64,000 nucleotides of DNA from assembly GCA_902761715.1 (NCBI GenBank), contig CACWLK010000001.1:74899-138898 (forward strand), given 5' to 3'. The notes under the pieces are model-generated. The model searched no databases and was not told the DNA's origin. It was given only the letters and a program-made list of their open reading frames with translations. Of this stretch, positions 61,627 to 64,000 are shown piece after piece. The position numbers and the translations under genes were made by a program. Each line of letters opens with the position of its first letter. Positions within the stretch are counted from its first letter, which is position 1. The stretch comes from an uncultured Rhodospirillales bacterium. Lineage in GTDB: Bacteria > Pseudomonadota > Alphaproteobacteria > RF32 > CAG-239.

Positions 61627-62446
61627 ACTTGCCCTTACGGCAACACTTTCACTTTTTGCAACTTTCTCTGCCACAGCCGGAGAAATCTCTACCAATACTG
61701 CTGTAATGCAAGCCATGGATAAAATCACCGGACAGGTTGACCTAATTGAAGTTCCGGTCAACCAAGAGGTCGGTTTTGGAACATTTTCAATTGTGGTCAG
61801 AGAATGCAAAACCCGCACCCCTGAAGAAACTCCCGAAAATTTTGCTTTTGTTGACGTTGTCGACCGCACGACCGACCGCGGAAACATCAACATTTTCAAA
61901 GGTTGGATGATTTCATCTTCTCCGGCTCTCAATCCTGTCGCTCACCCGATTTACGATGTTTGGCTCATAAAATGCGTTGACCGCAAAACCGACATCAAAA
62001 AACGCATGTCTGCCGAACAACTGGCCGCTCGTGACGAAATTGAGATGAACCGTCAGGTTGCCCCTCAAAACAAAAACTTGATTGAGCCGATTGAACAGTC
62101 GTCAACCATTGATAACGACGGTGAACCGACCGCCCTTATCCCTGACAACATCGAGCAGACCACCGGCAATGAGGACGAGCCACTTTTGCCTGCAATCAAC
62201 AACATAACGCCACAAATTGACTCAAATTATGAAATTCCAGAAGAAGGCGAACCGGAAGCCTTGATTAACATTTCCGACGAACCGCAAAATATTTCTCCTG
62301 CAACTTCTACGCCTGAATATGAAACAATCGAAAACATTCCGGTTGTTGTCGATTCGCCAAAACCTGATGCCGAACAGCAGGTACCTGATACTGAAGATGT
62401 AATATCCAAACTCGAGAGCGAACTTTCGGCCAAAGTAAATAACTGA
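61607..62446 (+). CDS. DUF2155-domain secreted protein
   Basis: A 279-residue periplasmic protein overlapping MlaD by 20 bp. The signal peptide ends SATAG (about residue 25), then the DUF2155 region with FSIVVRECKTRTPEETPENFAFVDV (57-81) and WMISSSPALNPVAHPIYDVWLIKC (99-122). The remaining 150 residues are acidic, Glu/Pro/Gln-rich and probably unstructured, longer than the usual family member. DUF2155 genes sit next to MlaD in alphaproteobacteria and are thought to work in the envelope; mechanism unknown. Confidence 0.88.
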   Translation: MMNRLNKLALTATLSLFATFSATAGEISTNTAVMQAMDKITGQVDLIEVPVNQEVGFGTFSIVVRECKTRTPEETPENFAFVDVVDRTTDRGNINIFKGWMISSSPALNPVAHPIYDVWLIKCVDRKTDIKKRMSAEQLAARDEIEMNRQVAPQNKNLIEPIEQSSTIDNDGEPTALIPDNIEQTTGNEDEPLLPAINNITPQIDSNYEIPEEGEPEALINISDEPQNISPATSTPEYETIENIPVVVDSPKPDAEQQVPDTEDVISKLESELSAKVNN

Positions 62447-62459
62447 CAAGGTGATTCCC

Positions 62460-63392
62460 ATGACTGATAATGCTATTGATGTAAGTTTTGTAATGACTGT
62501 TTACAACAAGGCTTACTACCTACCCTCGGTTCTCAAAGCTTTGTTCAATCAAACCGGGCTCAACAATCCTGAATTTATATTTGTTGATGATTGCTCCACC
62601 GATAATTCTGTTGAAATTATCCGCCAAGCCTCTCAAGGTATTTCCAATGTTACAATTGTGGAGAACGACCACAACCGTGGCATCAGCGCCCGCATCAATC
62701 AAGGCATTGCTTTAGCCAAAGGCACATGGTGCCGCATGCTCGACTCAGACGATATTTTTCCGCTTGATTCCACCTCTAAAATGCTTGAACTTGCTAACAA
62801 AGTTCATGCCGATATGGTTTATGGTTGCTTTACCAAAACCGGCAAAAAACCGCAAGAACTTGAAAAATGCAAATTGGAAGATTACACCTACACTTATAAT
62901 TCCAACGCCTTAATGGGCGTTTTAACCGGTCGTTTTACACGCATGGGACAACTGATTAAAACTTCTGTGCTTCAAAAAAGCGGTGGTGCTGACGAACGAG
63001 CTTTTATCCAGGATGAATCCATTCCCCTGCGAGCAGCGGTATATGCCAACGGTATTGCCAAAATGAGTGCCAACGTTGTTTTGGTACCTGAAGAAATCGG
63101 CAACTTCTCGGGCAACAAAATTCAGCTCGATCATGACCGCTTTATGGCTTATTATTGGATGATCAAAGACAACACCCAACTGTCTGAAAAAAACATGCAT
63201 TTAATGTATATGCGTGCACTTTCTGCTTATTGGAAATTTACTAAAAAAACTAATAAAAACCCGTATAAGAACTCTATTTTCTACCGTTATCTGTGGTGCA
63301 AAGTTACCAACTGCCAGCCGGATATTGAATATTTGGATAAATTATACAAAATATTCAGCGCCCGCAAAGACGTCCGCCGCATTAAAGCATAA
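62460..63392 (+). CDS. Family 2 glycosyltransferase
   Basis: A 310-residue cytoplasmic-facing GT-A glycosyltransferase. Features: SFVMTVYNKAYYLPSVLKAL start, IFVDDCSTDNS (about 41-51), a DxD-like LDSDDIFP (about 95-102), and a basic C-terminus with KVTNCQPDIEYLDKLYK. The ATG 62460 has AAGG upstream; a GTG at 62451 is in frame. It lies 13 bp after the DUF2155 gene, so co-transcription with the lipid transport operon is possible. Sugar and acceptor unknown. Confidence 0.9.
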   Translation: MTDNAIDVSFVMTVYNKAYYLPSVLKALFNQTGLNNPEFIFVDDCSTDNSVEIIRQASQGISNVTIVENDHNRGISARINQGIALAKGTWCRMLDSDDIFPLDSTSKMLELANKVHADMVYGCFTKTGKKPQELEKCKLEDYTYTYNSNALMGVLTGRFTRMGQLIKTSVLQKSGGADERAFIQDESIPLRAAVYANGIAKMSANVVLVPEEIGNFSGNKIQLDHDRFMAYYWMIKDNTQLSEKNMHLMYMRALSAYWKFTKKTNKNPYKNSIFYRYLWCKVTNCQPDIEYLDKLYKIFSARKDVRRIKA

Positions 63393-63437
63393 AATTAAAT
63401 ATAAAATTCAATGTTTTAAATTGCCTTAAAAAACACC

Positions 63438-63474
63438 TGTAACCGTTGGAATACAATGGTTACATGTTGTTTTG
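63438..63474 (+). terminator. Terminator of the GT2 operon
   Basis: An 11-bp stem (63438-63448 with 63454-63464, 5-nt loop, one G-T pair) followed by a weak T-rich tract. Confidence 0.55.
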
Positions 63475-63561
63475 ATAACTCATTGTTTTTTAAGATTTAT
63501 TTAATATATACAATTTACAATACACTACATTGATTGGAACAATCTTTGCATGAGGTGTATT

Positions 63562-64000
63562 ATGAAAAGCCTGTCATCAGTTATGGTTGCATTATTGAGC
63601 TCAACGTTTTTATCAGCACCGGCACTTGCGGAGTGGACACCGGAGAATAAAGACGGGAGTGCCTATAACATTACTGCCGGAACAGCTTCTGACTACAACT
63701 TTACCACTACTGATGGCGCAACCACGAGTTATTGGAAAATTAACTTAAACGCTGATAATTTCAGCACCCAGGACAGCATAAGTTGGTCAACCGAAAGCGC
63801 CGGTTCAACGGGAAGTGTAGAAGTCCAACTCCCCAACTCCGACACTCCAACCACACTCTATTATACCTACACCATGCCCACAGGCTATACTGAAACCAAC
63901 ACTAGGCTCAACAACAATCTAACCTCCGACAATGTTAATTCCAAAATATTTAAAAATATTGGCGGTAGCACTCAAGGAGGAGCCGTTTATGTTAGCGGTA
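63562..64000 (+). CDS. Partial secreted beta-helix/autotransporter-like protein (N-terminal 146 residues)
   Basis: A frame starting at ATG 63562 with GAGGTG 4 bp upstream runs off the right edge. It has a signal peptide (cleavage after APALA, residue about 22), followed by Thr/Ser/Asn-rich sequence without cysteine, characteristic of repetitive surface proteins. The segment NIGGSTQGGAVYVSG at the end resembles the repeating GGA(I/V)Y motif of polymorphic membrane/right-handed beta-helix adhesins. It is likely a large autotransporter or adhesin; the passenger and any C-terminal barrel are not visible. Confidence 0.75.
   Translation, partial: MKSLSSVMVALLSSTFLSAPALAEWTPENKDGSAYNITAGTASDYNFTTTDGATTSYWKINLNADNFSTQDSISWSTESAGSTGSVEVQLPNSDTPTTLYYTYTMPTGYTETNTRLNNNLTSDNVNSKIFKNIGGSTQGGAVYVSG

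Noticed and set aside
1-64000. Search for prophage, integrase, transposase or toxin-antitoxin loci
   Set aside because: No characteristic gene was seen; the permuted papain-fold/182-aa pair could be read as effector and partner but has no toxin-antitoxin signature.

Overview
The window is about 64 kb of moderately AT-rich chromosome from a Gram-negative bacterium, most likely an uncultured alphaproteobacterium of the Rhodospirillales/RF32 type known from gut and host-associated metagenomes. The class assignment rests on four things seen in the sequence: a GAAC-N7-GAAC SOS box in front of recA (the alphaproteobacterial LexA pattern), a CckA-like hybrid kinase directly followed by an HdaA-like DnaA regulator, a DUF2155 protein overlapping an MlaD gene, and the envelope operon pyrH-frr-uppS-cdsA-rseP-bamA-lpxD-fabZ. 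The genus-level idea is inference. No transposase, integrase, phage structural gene, rRNA or CRISPR array is visible. Genes are dense and many pairs are separated by strong hairpin terminators.

Layout. 0-3.2 kb: a partial membrane protein, HU and Lon protease. 3.3-8.2 kb: an AT-rich surface polysaccharide block with a nucleotidyltransferase, a two-domain glycosyltransferase, an RgpF-like protein and a DegT sugar aminotransferase. 8.3-9.7 kb: mlaA and mlaC for lipid trafficking. 9.8-15.3 kb: a 44-codon membrane peptide, a TPR/DUF58/MoxR operon and a PcrA/UvrD helicase. 15.3-21.9 kb: an accessory block of poorly characterised proteins (one with a zincin-like HExxH, one with a PcfJ-like motif and leucine-rich tail, one resembling a permuted papain-fold enzyme) around a zinc-type adenylate kinase. 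21.9-30.8 kb: tRNA-Met, an outer-membrane protein, two acyl carrier proteins, UDP-glucose dehydrogenase, small membrane proteins, a Slt-type lytic transglycosylase with two related secreted proteins, and a uracil-DNA glycosylase.

30.9-46.9 kb: a secreted TPR protein, phosphoglucomutase, CckA-like kinase, HdaA, several unknowns, a translationally coupled HAD phosphatase/glycerol-1-phosphate dehydrogenase pair, a CNNM/CorC protein, an HD phosphohydrolase, recA, a NUDIX hydrolase and a SIMPL protein. 47.1-47.45 kb: tRNA-Ser(GCT), whose 3' end and terminator are repeated 193 bp downstream, a structure resembling the scar or flanks of a very small tRNA-targeting insertion. 47.5-56.1 kb: an EamA-like transporter and the envelope operon on the minus strand. 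56.3-64 kb, plus strand: plsY-dprA-topA, two tandem MlaD paralogues, a DUF2155 protein, a family-2 glycosyltransferase and the start of a large secreted beta-helix/autotransporter-like protein cut by the window edge.

Functionally most of the window serves the cell envelope: phospholipid synthesis (plsY, cdsA), lipid A and fatty acids (lpxD, fabZ, ACPs), outer-membrane assembly (bamA, rseP), retrograde lipid transport (mlaA, mlaC, two mlaD), peptidoglycan (uppS, slt) and surface sugars (pgm, ugd, degT, glycosyltransferases). The rest is DNA maintenance (hup, pcrA, udg, recA, dprA, topA) and cell-cycle control (cckA, hdaA). The most unusual items are the tRNA-Ser 3' duplication, the 15-21 kb accessory block, the G1P dehydrogenase pair and the tandem secreted paralogues next to slt. 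Family names come from reading motifs by eye; no database search was run.
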